Of a stretch of 64,000 nt of DNA, positions 16,767 through 24,495 are shown in pieces. Numbering within the stretch: position 1 is the first letter of the stretch; each line of letters starts with the position of its first letter. This DNA is from Mucilaginibacter ginkgonis (GTDB taxonomy: Bacteria > Bacteroidota > Bacteroidia > Sphingobacteriales > Sphingobacteriaceae), in NCBI RefSeq assembly GCF_009754905.2, contig NZ_CP066775.1, forward strand, positions 2,542,001 to 2,606,000, given 5' to 3'. Under the pieces are notes generated by a model. That model searched no databases. It saw nothing but the letters and a program-made list of their open reading frames with translations, and was not told the origin of the DNA. Both the position numbers and the translations under genes were made by a program.

Positions 16767-17411
16767 ATGATTGACGATACAAATTTTAAAGCCTTGCATT
16801 CGTACTCGCAAAATGGCGAAGACATGTTATTGCGGGCTGTAATAGCGCAAGATCTTAACGGAAATCGCAAAGGTTTTTTTGTAGATATTGGGGCCCACCA
16901 TCCGTTTAGAAATTCAAATACTGCATTTTTCTACGAAAACGGCTGGACAGGTATCAACATAGAGCCTACTCCTCAAGCTTTAAAGCTGTTTGAAGACGCA
17001 CGGTCAAATGATATAAATTTAAACGTGGGCATTGGCGAGTTTCGCGAGACAAGAACACTCTATTGTTTTGAAGATTCTTCGCTCAATACGTTTGATAAAA
17101 CAATTGCCGATAAACGTACAGAAGGTGTAACAGGTTCGGCAAATGTAGATATATACCCGCTAAGAGATATTCTTGATCAGCATTTACCCGCAGGAAAGAA
17201 CATAGATTTTATAAGTATCGACACTGCAGGCTTAGATATCGCTTTGCTACAATCTAACGACTGGGATAAATATCGCCCTAAATATCTGTTGATTGAGGAT
17301 GTTGACAGTGCGGGAACAGTAGACGTATCTGAGGTGTACAGCTTTTTGCATGAGCATGGCTACGAACAGATCTATAAAACCCCGCGCACGCTTATTTTTA
17401 AAGAAAGATAA
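16767..17411 (+). CDS. FkbM family methyltransferase
   Basis: A 214-residue FkbM-type methyltransferase. It has HSYSQNGEDMLLRAV near the N-terminus, the motif I KGFFVDIGAHHPFRNSNTAF, GINIEPTPQALKLF, and the conserved IDFISIDTAGLDIALLQS. Members methylate hydroxyl groups of sugars or macrolides, and those in glycan clusters are usually sugar O-methyltransferases. The canonical IDVEG is replaced by IDTAG here, a small deviation at a conserved acidic residue, so activity is less certain. It is transcribed alone, ending at the bidirectional terminator shared with typA. Confidence 0.87.
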   Translation: MIDDTNFKALHSYSQNGEDMLLRAVIAQDLNGNRKGFFVDIGAHHPFRNSNTAFFYENGWTGINIEPTPQALKLFEDARSNDINLNVGIGEFRETRTLYCFEDSSLNTFDKTIADKRTEGVTGSANVDIYPLRDILDQHLPAGKNIDFISIDTAGLDIALLQSNDWDKYRPKYLLIEDVDSAGTVDVSEVYSFLHEHGYEQIYKTPRTLIFKER

Positions 17412-17428
17412 TTACTATATTATGCTAA

Positions 17429-17466
17429 ACAACAAAGGCCTCTAATAAGAGGCCTTTGTTGTTTTT
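17429..17466. terminator. Bidirectional terminator between the FkbM gene and typA
   Basis: A long perfect stem, AACAAAGGCCTCT with AGAGGCCTTTGTT, around the tetraloop AATA, is followed by T runs on both strands. It lies between two convergent genes. Confidence 0.85.
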
Positions 17467-17477
17467 GATGCTATGCA

Positions 17478-19292
17478 TTATTGATTAACAAATTTCTTAG
17501 CATTAACCTTACGCTCGTTTTCTGTAAGATAGATTTTACGCATACGTATGCTCTGCGGTGTAACCTCGATGTACTCGTCGGCTTGGATGTATTCCATAGA
17601 CTCCTCTAAAGAGAATTTGATAGCCGGAGCAATACGAACGTTGGTATCGCTACCAGAAGCACGCATGTTTGTCAACTGTTTACCTTTAACCAGGTTTACT
17701 ACCAGGTCATTATCGCGGATGTGCTCACCCATGATCTGGCCTTCATAAACATCCACTCCAGGATCTATAAAGAAACGGCCGCGGTCTTGCAGTTTATCAA
17801 TAGCAAAAGCTGTGGTTTTACCGGTTTCCATAGAAACCAATACGCCGCTTAAGCGTCCCGGAATCTGACCTTTCCAAGGCTCATAAGCTTTAAAGCGATG
17901 TGCCATGATTGCCTCGCCACCAGTAGCGGTCAAAACGTTGTTACGTAAACCAATGATACCACGTGCAGGTATCTCAAATTCTAAGTGTTGCAGATCGCCT
18001 TTTGGCTCCATTACCAGTAAGTCACCTTTGCGCTGGGTTACCAGCTCAATAACTTTACCTGCAACATCACCCGGTACGTCAACTATTAAAGTCTCAACAG
18101 GCTCGCATTTTTGGCCGTCAATTTCTTTGATGATAACCTGCGGCTGGCCTACCTGTAACTCATAACCTTCGCGGCGCATGGTTTCTATCAAAACTGACAA
18201 GTGAAGGATACCACGGCCATAAACAAGGTAAGAATCCGGCGACTCTGTCTCAACTATCTTGAGCGCCAGATTTTTCTCCATCTCTTTATATAAACGGTCG
18301 CGCAAGTGGCGTGATGTTACAAACTTGCCTTCCTTACCAAAAAACGGCGAAGTGTTGATGGTGAACATCATGTTCATGGTAGGCTCATCAATGTGGATTA
18401 CCTCCAATTGCTCGGGTTTTTCAAAATCGGCAATGGTATCACCAATGTCAAAACCATCGATACCAACAACAGCACAAATATCGCCCGACTGAACTTCGGT
18501 AGCTTTAACCTTACCCAAGCCTTCGAACGTGTATAATTCTTTAATTCTTGATTTTTGAATGGTACCATCGCGTTTCACCAAAGATACCGGCATGTTTTCT
18601 TTGATGGTACCACGTGCCACACGGCCGATAGCAATACGGCCTACAAAAGATGAATAATCTAACGAAGTGATTTGCATTTGCAGGCTGCCTTCTTTAATAG
18701 GCGCTGCAGGAATATTCTCCAGGATGGCATCCATCAACGGGAATATATTGTCTGTTGGCTGTTTGTAGTCAGTGCTCATCCAGCCTTGTTTAGAAGAACC
18801 GTAAATGACCGGGAAGTCAAGCTGCTCTTCAGTAGCTTCAAGGTTAAAGAACAATTCAAAGATCTGTTCATAAACTTCTTCAGGGCGGCAGTTTTCTTTA
18901 TCAACCTTATTTACAACAACAATTGGTTTTAGGCCTAATGCCAAAGCCTTTTGTGTAACAAAGCGTGTTTGTGGCATAGCGCCTTCAAAAGCGTCGCAAA
19001 GCAACAATACACCGTCGGCCATTTTCAATACACGTTCAACCTCGCCGCCAAAATCGGCGTGTCCGGGTGTATCTATAATGTTGATCTTAACGTCTTTGTA
19101 CATTACAGAAACGTTCTTAGAAACGATGGTGATACCGCGCTCGCGTTCCAGGTCATTGTTGTCGAGAATTAACTCGCCTGTTTCCTGGTTGTCACGAAAA
19201 ATTGAGCAGCTGTGAAGAATTTTATCAACCAGTGTAGTTTTACCGTGGTCAACGTGTGCTATGATAGCAATATTGCGAATTTTGTTTTGCAT
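17478..19292 (-). CDS. typA: Ribosome-binding GTPase TypA/BipA
   Basis: A 604-residue translational GTPase acting in ribosome biogenesis and stress adaptation. G motifs: AHVDHGKTTLV (G1), the RERGITI switch I (G2), DTPGHADF (G3) and NKVDKENC (G4). EF-G-like domains II and III follow, then the C-terminal BipA-specific domain (EPKGDLQHLEFEIPARGIIG). Length is normal. A TACCTTTG (TAnnTTTG) box on the minus strand at 19317-19324 lies about 25 bases before the ATG and is the likely promoter. It is a single gene with a strong shared terminator. Confidence 0.97.
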   Translation of the reverse strand: MQNKIRNIAIIAHVDHGKTTLVDKILHSCSIFRDNQETGELILDNNDLERERGITIVSKNVSVMYKDVKINIIDTPGHADFGGEVERVLKMADGVLLLCDAFEGAMPQTRFVTQKALALGLKPIVVVNKVDKENCRPEEVYEQIFELFFNLEATEEQLDFPVIYGSSKQGWMSTDYKQPTDNIFPLMDAILENIPAAPIKEGSLQMQITSLDYSSFVGRIAIGRVARGTIKENMPVSLVKRDGTIQKSRIKELYTFEGLGKVKATEVQSGDICAVVGIDGFDIGDTIADFEKPEQLEVIHIDEPTMNMMFTINTSPFFGKEGKFVTSRHLRDRLYKEMEKNLALKIVETESPDSYLVYGRGILHLSVLIETMRREGYELQVGQPQVIIKEIDGQKCEPVETLIVDVPGDVAGKVIELVTQRKGDLLVMEPKGDLQHLEFEIPARGIIGLRNNVLTATGGEAIMAHRFKAYEPWKGQIPGRLSGVLVSMETGKTTAFAIDKLQDRGRFFIDPGVDVYEGQIMGEHIRDNDLVVNLVKGKQLTNMRASGSDTNVRIAPAIKFSLEESMEYIQADEYIEVTPQSIRMRKIYLTENERKVNAKKFVNQ

Positions 19293-19316
19293 GAAATGCG
19301 CCTCTTAAATTTTGCG

Positions 19317-19324
19317 CAAAGGTA
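19317..19324 (-). promoter_or_regulatory. -7 box of typA
   Basis: On the minus strand it reads TACCTTTG, an exact TAnnTTTG, 24 bases before the typA ATG. A TTTG lies 24 bases further upstream, slightly longer than the ideal spacing. Confidence 0.5.
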
Positions 19325-19469
19325 AGCTTAAAATATGGCATAATAAAGCAAACACAGGTAATTGATATGTAAGGAAATTGATTATATGATGAATAAGTTA
19401 AGCAGGGGTTAAATATGATTTAAGTAGAAGCCTAACATTCTTACTCACCTGCGCATCTCAACTTCGAGT

Positions 19470-20669
19470 TTAAGATCTACTTGTCACCAACCCCGCAGTT
19501 CCTCCAACCCAGTTAAAATCTTTGTTATAACGCACGCCTATCATTTTACCGCGACTAAGACGGGCAAGGTTGATGGCAAGCGTTGGTCTGTCGTCGCCAT
19601 CCGGCCAAAGGTATAACAAGCGTATTTCTGCCTTTACGCCGCCTTCGGGAGTTTGTACAACAGGTTCGTAGTTTACTTTTTCCTGTAGGATCCAGTTCTC
19701 CGGATTCTTTAAGTTGGAGATATCTTGGGGCTTCACATCAATGATCACGCCCTGTCCGGCAAAAGAGAATAACGGCTTTAGCACGTAATTCTCCAAATCG
19801 GAAGGAATGTCCTTTAGATCATTGGCGAAGACGCTTTTCGGAATATAAGCGCCTTCTAAAAATGGCATAGTGTATTTGCTTATGCGATAGAACCAGTTAG
19901 GGTGTGTAACCCATTCTACGTCCAAAGGCTGCCTAATGTCTACCACGCGGTTAAAAATATCCGGGTCGTTTTCTATCTCGTCAAATATCAATCGGTTGTA
20001 AATGCGTTTGATCTGTACAAGTTCATCATCCGCATAGTAGAAAAGCTTGTCTCCCCTTTGCTCTAACTCTTCTAATGCCACCGTTTTGATGCCCAGATAC
20101 TTTTCGGTGAGCAAAAAGTCGACTGCTGTTTTCTGCTCGTGCGCATTTACATCCATCAATACCACTTCGTGAGGTTGATGGTCACCTAAGATAGTGCGTC
20201 GGAACAGGTCGATATATGACTCTTTATCCAGTCCGCTAAGGAACGGCTCCCAATCAGCATCAATGTTATAGGCTGATTTATAGTTTTCAGAGAGGTACAC
20301 CTGGAAAGCATACAATGATGGAAAACCTTGCAACTCTATCAATTTAGGAGAAATGTCCCCATTGTCATCCTTACAAACGCCAAAATCAAGTGCTATAAAA
20401 TGCGGATGGTCATTTTCATTTGGAAGTTTCCATTTTTCAGGGATCGCGGTTTCAGTCAATTGCTTAAAATCCGCTCGTAAAATAGTTTTCAGAATATCGT
20501 CGCCCGCTGCAACGAGCTTTTGCAAAAAATCATCAGGAATAAAAATTGGCGTTTCAGCCACACGAAAAGCAACCGGGTTTGGTAAGCCCTTGTTTAGGCG
20601 ATCAAGCAGATCGGCAAATTTTTGCTCGGTAAAATCGTCGTTGAATTTTTTGCGTGCCGAAGGTTCCAT
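19470..20669 (-). CDS. Uncharacterised ATP-grasp-like protein
   Basis: A 399-residue cytosolic protein without signal peptide or membrane segments. The C-terminal 150 residues look like an ATP-grasp nucleotide site. LENYVLKPLFSFAGQGVIID resembles the Lys-containing glycine-rich loop, WILQEKVNYEPV the hinge with a conserved Glu, and VKAEIRLLYLW with a later Asn/Arg (NLARLSRGKMIGVRYN) the metal site. The N-terminal part carries HFIALDFGVCKDDNG and IELQGFPSLYAFQ. I recognise the fold pattern but not the function. Glutathionylspermidine-synthase-like and other amide-bond ligases are possible relatives. It is monocistronic, between typA and a divergent DUF2383 gene. A carboxylate-amine ligase role would be inference only. 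Confidence 0.6.
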   Translation of the reverse strand: MEPSARKKFNDDFTEQKFADLLDRLNKGLPNPVAFRVAETPIFIPDDFLQKLVAAGDDILKTILRADFKQLTETAIPEKWKLPNENDHPHFIALDFGVCKDDNGDISPKLIELQGFPSLYAFQVYLSENYKSAYNIDADWEPFLSGLDKESYIDLFRRTILGDHQPHEVVLMDVNAHEQKTAVDFLLTEKYLGIKTVALEELEQRGDKLFYYADDELVQIKRIYNRLIFDEIENDPDIFNRVVDIRQPLDVEWVTHPNWFYRISKYTMPFLEGAYIPKSVFANDLKDIPSDLENYVLKPLFSFAGQGVIIDVKPQDISNLKNPENWILQEKVNYEPVVQTPEGGVKAEIRLLYLWPDGDDRPTLAINLARLSRGKMIGVRYNKDFNWVGGTAGLVTSRS

Positions 20670-20927
20670 AATTTGTATTTGAGCTAAACTGCAAAATACA
20701 AAGCTTAAAGGAGAATATTGTTTTAGTCTTATTCTTTGAAAACAGACAGTGTGTTCTTAGGCAAACATTGAGTTTTACCGCCCCGACAATAATGCCTCAC
20801 AAGAAATTATTTATCGATATAAAACAAGCCGCCATTACACTTTAACTATAAATAAAAATTTTAGGTTAAAGAAAGTCATCCATGGCATGCTAATTGCAAA
20901 TCCGTTAGCAAACAAATAAATCTTACT

Positions 20928-21383
20928 ATGGAAACCATCGAAAAATCAGCAGAAGTTTTAAACGATCTGATAGAAATTAACAACGACCGTATAGCAGGTT
21001 TTGAAAAAGCGCTAGCCGATCTAACTGACAGCGACAGCGATTTGAAATCATTATTTCAACAATACAGCGAAGAAAGCCGCAAAAACAGCCAGGAGTTAAC
21101 TGAGCTGGTAGCGCGTACAAACCAAAATGTAGAAACGGGCTCAAGCTTGTCAGGAACTTTGCACCGCGCATGGATCGATGTAAAGGCTACATTTAGCGGC
21201 CACGACCGTAAAAGCGTTTTAGAAGAATGCGAACGGGGCGAAGACGCTATTAAAAAAGCATACAAAGATGCCCTTTCAGACGGTCAGTTATCAGGCGAGT
21301 TTTATTCAACTGTTGCAGAGCAGGCAAGCACACAAGCTTTAGCACATGATCGCATCAAAGCATTGCGCGATAGTTCAAACTAA
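20928..21383 (+). CDS. PA2169 family four-helix-bundle protein (DUF2383)
   Basis: A 151-residue acidic helical protein opening METIEKSAEVLNDLIEINND, with LFQQYSEESRKNSQELTELV and SGTLHRAWIDVKATFSGHDR. This is the DUF2383/PA2169 ferritin-like four-helix bundle pattern (about 110 residues plus a helical tail), with Glu and His at ferritin-like positions. Family function is unknown; members are often stress-induced. It stands alone and ends at a strong terminator, so it is an independently regulated unit. The ATG at 20928 is the only sensible start. Confidence 0.85.
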   Translation: METIEKSAEVLNDLIEINNDRIAGFEKALADLTDSDSDLKSLFQQYSEESRKNSQELTELVARTNQNVETGSSLSGTLHRAWIDVKATFSGHDRKSVLEECERGEDAIKKAYKDALSDGQLSGEFYSTVAEQASTQALAHDRIKALRDSSN

Positions 21384-21397
21384 GCAAGTTTTAATAT

Positions 21398-21436
21398 TAA
21401 AAAAGCCGGACGTTAGTTAACGTCCGGCTTTTTTTT
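21398..21436 (+). terminator. Strong intrinsic terminator after the DUF2383 gene
   Basis: AAAAGCCGGACGTTA pairs with TAACGTCCGGCTTTT around a two-base centre, followed by a run of T. It lies 15 bases past the stop codon. Confidence 0.9.
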
Positions 21437-21518
21437 TGCCCATACGGTATTAGCTGTCGCAAGGTTTCCAAGTAACATACAAGTTACAAAATTATTTTTA
21501 AGATAAATTTTATTGTCT

Positions 21519-21526
21519 TAAGTTTG
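21519..21526 (+). promoter_or_regulatory. -7 box of the DUF4402 gene
   Basis: TAAGTTTG is an exact TAnnTTTG. It lies 65 bases before the DUF4402 ATG, giving a leader of about 60 bases. Confidence 0.45.
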
Positions 21527-21590
21527 TAATGGAATCTTATCCACTTATAATCACAGTGTTAACTATAAACGCCCTAATTATTAAACGCCT

Positions 21591-22109
21591 ATGAAGAAGG
21601 TATATTTACTCTTCTTTATAGTTACGGGCTTTGTAATCGCAGGCTCTAGAAGTGCAAAGGCGCAAGCAAGCGCTACTGCAACATCCACCGCAAACATAGT
21701 TACGCCAATATCTATCGCCAAAACTGCGGATATGGCATTTGGCAATTTATCAACTTCGGGAACGGCAGGTACGGTTGTTTTAACTCCTGCCGGCTCGCGT
21801 ACTAAAACAGGTGGCGTAACCCTGCCCGCTACAACCGGCACAGTAGCTGCGGCAGCTTTTACCGTTTCGGGGGTTGCGGCTTATACGTATGCAATCACTT
21901 TACCGTCAGGAACGGTGACATTGTCCAGCGGTGCTAACACTATGACTATTTCTACATTTACTAGCAATCCGGGCACTACGGGCACACTTAGCGCAGGCGG
22001 AACGCAAACTCTTAGCGTTGGTGCAACCCTAAATGTTGGTGCAAGCCAGGCAGCAGGTACATACACTACCGGCGCTTCGCCGTTTACGGTTACTGTAAAT
22101 TACAACTAG
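21591..22109 (+). CDS. Secreted DUF4402 domain protein
   Basis: A 172-residue exported protein. The signal peptide is about residues 1-25 (KKVYLLFFIVTGFVIAGSRS, then AKAQA). The mature part is rich in Ala, Thr, Gly and Ser with alternating beta-strand pattern: SKTADMAFGNLSTSGTAGTV-type start, VTLTPAGSR-like repeats, and a C-terminus TYTTGASPFTVTVNYN. That N- and C-terminal pattern is DUF4402, a small beta-sandwich found in secreted or surface proteins of Bacteroidota and Proteobacteria. No function is established; a pilus- or matrix-like role is speculative. There is no partner gene nearby. Confidence 0.85.
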   Translation: MKKVYLLFFIVTGFVIAGSRSAKAQASATATSTANIVTPISIAKTADMAFGNLSTSGTAGTVVLTPAGSRTKTGGVTLPATTGTVAAAAFTVSGVAAYTYAITLPSGTVTLSSGANTMTISTFTSNPGTTGTLSAGGTQTLSVGATLNVGASQAAGTYTTGASPFTVTVNYN

Positions 22110-22175
22110 AGTTTTCTGTATCTGCCAGTTTAAATGCTGTATTATCAAGAACTTACAGCTATTTTAAATTTTTAT

Positions 22176-22206
22176 TTTGCAAACACCCGTCCAAACTCTA
22201 TATTTG
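22176..22206 (+). promoter_or_regulatory. Consensus Bacteroidota promoter of tRNA-Val
   Basis: TTTG at 22176-22179, exactly 19 bases, then TATATTTG at 22199-22206: a perfect TTTG-N19-TAnnTTTG. The tRNA begins 14 bases later. This is the clearest primary-sigma promoter in the window and supports the phylum assignment. Confidence 0.85.
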
Positions 22207-22220
22207 CAGTCCCAAAACAA

Positions 22221-22295
22221 GGGAGCTTAGCTCAGCTGGTTCAGAGCATCTGCCTTACAAGCAGAGGGTCACTGGTTCGAACCCAGTAGCTCCCA
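22221..22295 (+). tRNA. tRNA-Val (anticodon TAC)
   Basis: All arms fold: acceptor GGGAGCT with AGCTCCC, D arm AGCTCAGCTGGTTCAGAGC, anticodon loop CTTACAA between TCTGC and GCAGA (anticodon TAC, so valine), and T arm CTGGTTCGAACCCAG. The discriminator base is A. The 3' CCA is not encoded (the genome continues CAA), so it must be added after transcription. Confidence 0.97.
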
Positions 22296-22296
22296 C

Positions 22297-22327
22297 AAAG
22301 GCCACCTCAACAGGTGGCCTTTTTTTG
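22297..22327 (+). terminator. Terminator of the tRNA-Val gene
   Basis: AAAGGCCACCT pairs with AGGTGGCCTTT around a short loop and is followed by T's, beginning directly after the tRNA. Confidence 0.9.
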
Positions 22328-22406
22328 TTTGCACACCTTGTGGTATTATACGAGGCAGAAAAGAAAGCCGTCGTTTTCTAAGCCGGCTTAGCCACTGATA
22401 AATAGC

Positions 22407-22841
22407 TTACTTTTCTATTTTTACCAACTTGCCTTCAGCATCGAAAATTAACTCTTTGTGCTTAATTTCGGCTTCATAGGTAATCTTTCCCACCGCATCA
22501 GTAACCCTACCCGTTTCCTTGATCTTCACATTACCCATTGCCTTTTTTATGTAGATTAAAGCTGGCGCAGGCAAAGCATTGGGTTGTAGTGCTTCAACTT
22601 GTTCTATAAATGCACCCGTGGGGGTAAACATAACGGACATGTCTTCGCCTGATCTTCCGCCCCAATTTGCGTCAAAATTGCCCTTTTCTTTTTCCCAGGT
22701 TACTTTGGCCGCACCGGGATATTTGCTCTTCAGCGCAATTTCCACGGCTGACGGAACATCCTTTTCTTTAACTTTTTGAGCAAGTGATGCTGTTGCTAAT
22801 GCCAGGCATCCTGCCAGCGTAACAATTTTTGATGATTTCAT
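22407..22841 (-). CDS. Secreted PepSY-like domain protein
   Basis: A 144-residue exported protein with a signal peptide (KSSKIVTLAGCLALATASLA). The mature sequence has two BLIP/PepSY-like repeats: PSAVEIALKSKYPGAAKVTW at about residues 30-50, and LPAPALIYIKKAMGNVKIKE followed by TYEAEIKHKELIFDAEGKLV. This is the PepSY-like (PF11396 type) family of small periplasmic proteins, abundant in Bacteroidota, whose molecular role is unknown. The gene is alone. The decayed response-regulator remnant begins about 130 bases upstream of its start on the other strand. Confidence 0.85.
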   Translation of the reverse strand: MKSSKIVTLAGCLALATASLAQKVKEKDVPSAVEIALKSKYPGAAKVTWEKEKGNFDANWGGRSGEDMSVMFTPTGAFIEQVEALQPNALPAPALIYIKKAMGNVKIKETGRVTDAVGKITYEAEIKHKELIFDAEGKLVKIEK

Positions 22842-22969
22842 AAATGTTTTTTATGCAATCTTAAGAGCAAATCTTGATTTTATCTTGTCGGGAATCTGAT
22901 CTTTTATTGAATTGTATACAACTTAAGTACCAGTCCTGCCTATTCAAAATTTATTCAGTTTCATCATCG

Positions 22970-23194
22970 TACTTCGAAAATTATATGCGTGCTTGTTGTA
23001 AAAGATAAGCGGACTTAGGAAAGTGGGTACAAAAAACGCTATGGGAAAACATCTTTGGGGCGATGAGATGGAAATTCTAACAACTTTTATTTTATCAATT
23101 CGCAGATTAAAAACCTGAGTAAAAAATTACAGATGCCACCGGTAAAGATTATCTTAGGTCTGCATACGAAATGAGTTACCGGTTTACAGAATGA
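22970..23194 (+). pseudogene. Decayed C-terminal half of an OmpR-type response regulator
   Basis: Reading forward, three frames together rebuild a winged-helix DNA-binding domain that aligns without length gaps to residues 153-222 of the intact regulator at 30861. Frame 1 (22978-23064) gives K-L-Y-A-C-L-L, a stop (TAA at 22999 where the intact gene has Tyr), then LRKVGTKNAMGKHLWGD against GKVVSKNAIVEHLWGD. After a one-base loss, 23082-23126 reads NFYFINSQIKNLSKK against NFDFIYSHIKNLRKK. After a second one-base loss in an A run, 23126-23194 reads ITDATGKDYLRSAYEMSYRF against IIDAGGKEYIQAAYGLGYKF. It ends in a stop whose bases overlap the kinase ATG (ATGA). The receiver domain is absent; there is no room for it before the PepSY gene. 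Confidence 0.85.
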
Positions 23195-24444
23195 TCAAAC
23201 TGCTTGACAAATACAACCGTGTTAGTTTGCTGGTTACTGTCACCGTAACCATTATAACCGGGATCATTTACTATTTCACTATAAGCTATATTCTGACAGG
23301 GCAGGTTGATAAAGATCTTGTTGTTGAAGAAAACGAGATATTTGATTACGTTAAATTAAATTACAAACTCCCGCAGGTATTTAAGTCAGAAGACCTGAAC
23401 ATTCAATTTTTTCCCATAGGTCAAGATACGGTTCAACGGGTTTTTAAAAATGTGCAATACAATAATAAACGTGAGCATGATATTGAATCAGGCCGCAGTT
23501 TAATAAGCTCTGTATTAGTCAGGACACAACGTTATCGTATCGTCATCACAGAATCTAAAGTAGAAACAGAAGACTTAATAAGGGTGATATTTGCCATTAC
23601 GATCATAATCGCTTTCGCCTTATTAACGGCGCTCTTGCTTATCAACCGAAAATTGATGCGCAATTTGTGGCGGCCTTTTTATCAAATGCTTCAGGAAATT
23701 AAGGGGTTTAACCTTGCCGACCGCAGCAAGATCACTAAGCCCGATACGGAAATAGAGGAGTTTTATGATCTTAATACCGAGGTTACCGCGATGTCTGAAC
23801 GTGTGCAGCAGGACTATCAGTTATTAAAGAACTTTGTTGAAAACGCTTCGCATGAACTGATGACACCTCTTGCTGTGATCAACACTAAGCTAGATACACT
23901 TGTACAAGATCATGCTATTAGCGACTATCAGGGGCAGATATTAAGTGATGTTTACGCTACCGTTGGGAAACTAAAACAGTTGAACAAATCAATGTTAATA
24001 CTGGCCCGCATAGAAAACAAATTGATTCCTGAATATGAAATTGTTGACCTTCAGGCCGAACTATTGCAAAAGGTTGAAGATTTTAAAGAGCTCGCTGCTC
24101 CAAAAAACATTTTCATTACGGCGCAAACAAGTATTGTGACAATTTCGGCGAGTAGGGATTTGTTGTCTATCCTCCTCAGTAATCTTATATTAAATGCGAT
24201 AAGGCACAACCGCGAGGGCGGGATGGTGGCTGTTACTCTTACTAGTAATAGCCTTAAGGTTTGTAATACCGGCAGCCTGGAACCACTGGATAGCGATCAA
24301 ATTTTTCAGCGTTTCTACAAGTCGCCGGAGTCTGAAGGTACCGGTTTAGGTTTGACGCTGATAAAAGAAATTTGTGACGGTCATGGCTTTGATCTGGCGT
24401 ACAGCTTCGAGGAAAACCTGCATTGCTTTTCTATAGTATTTTAA
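23191..24444 (+). CDS. Sensor histidine kinase of the efflux operon
   Basis: A 417-residue membrane kinase. One membrane segment lies at about residues 13-35 and a second at 131-152, enclosing a periplasmic sensor region of about 95 residues, followed by a HAMP-like linker. The phosphoacceptor is H221 in ENASHELMTPLAVI; the usual R of HELRTP is M. The ATP domain has NLILNAIRHN (N box) and GTGLGLTLIKEI (G2). The start ATG overlaps the stop of the decayed response regulator by the classic ATGA, showing an ancestral regulator-kinase pair. Signal is unknown; control of the downstream efflux genes is likely. Its partner is presumably the intact regulator at 30861. Confidence 0.93.
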   Translation: MIKLLDKYNRVSLLVTVTVTIITGIIYYFTISYILTGQVDKDLVVEENEIFDYVKLNYKLPQVFKSEDLNIQFFPIGQDTVQRVFKNVQYNNKREHDIESGRSLISSVLVRTQRYRIVITESKVETEDLIRVIFAITIIIAFALLTALLLINRKLMRNLWRPFYQMLQEIKGFNLADRSKITKPDTEIEEFYDLNTEVTAMSERVQQDYQLLKNFVENASHELMTPLAVINTKLDTLVQDHAISDYQGQILSDVYATVGKLKQLNKSMLILARIENKLIPEYEIVDLQAELLQKVEDFKELAAPKNIFITAQTSIVTISASRDLLSILLSNLILNAIRHNREGGMVAVTLTSNSLKVCNTGSLEPLDSDQIFQRFYKSPESEGTGLGLTLIKEICDGHGFDLAYSFEENLHCFSIVF

Positions 24445-24495
24445 CAGAGATGTACCCAGTTTTTTTTCAGAATCAAAAAGTATTTTAGCTACGTC

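Noticed and set aside
23041..23118. A 25-codon frame (MGKHLWGDEMEI...) as a new small peptide gene
   Set aside because: It is one frame of the response-regulator remnant, and the flanking frames carry the rest of the same domain.
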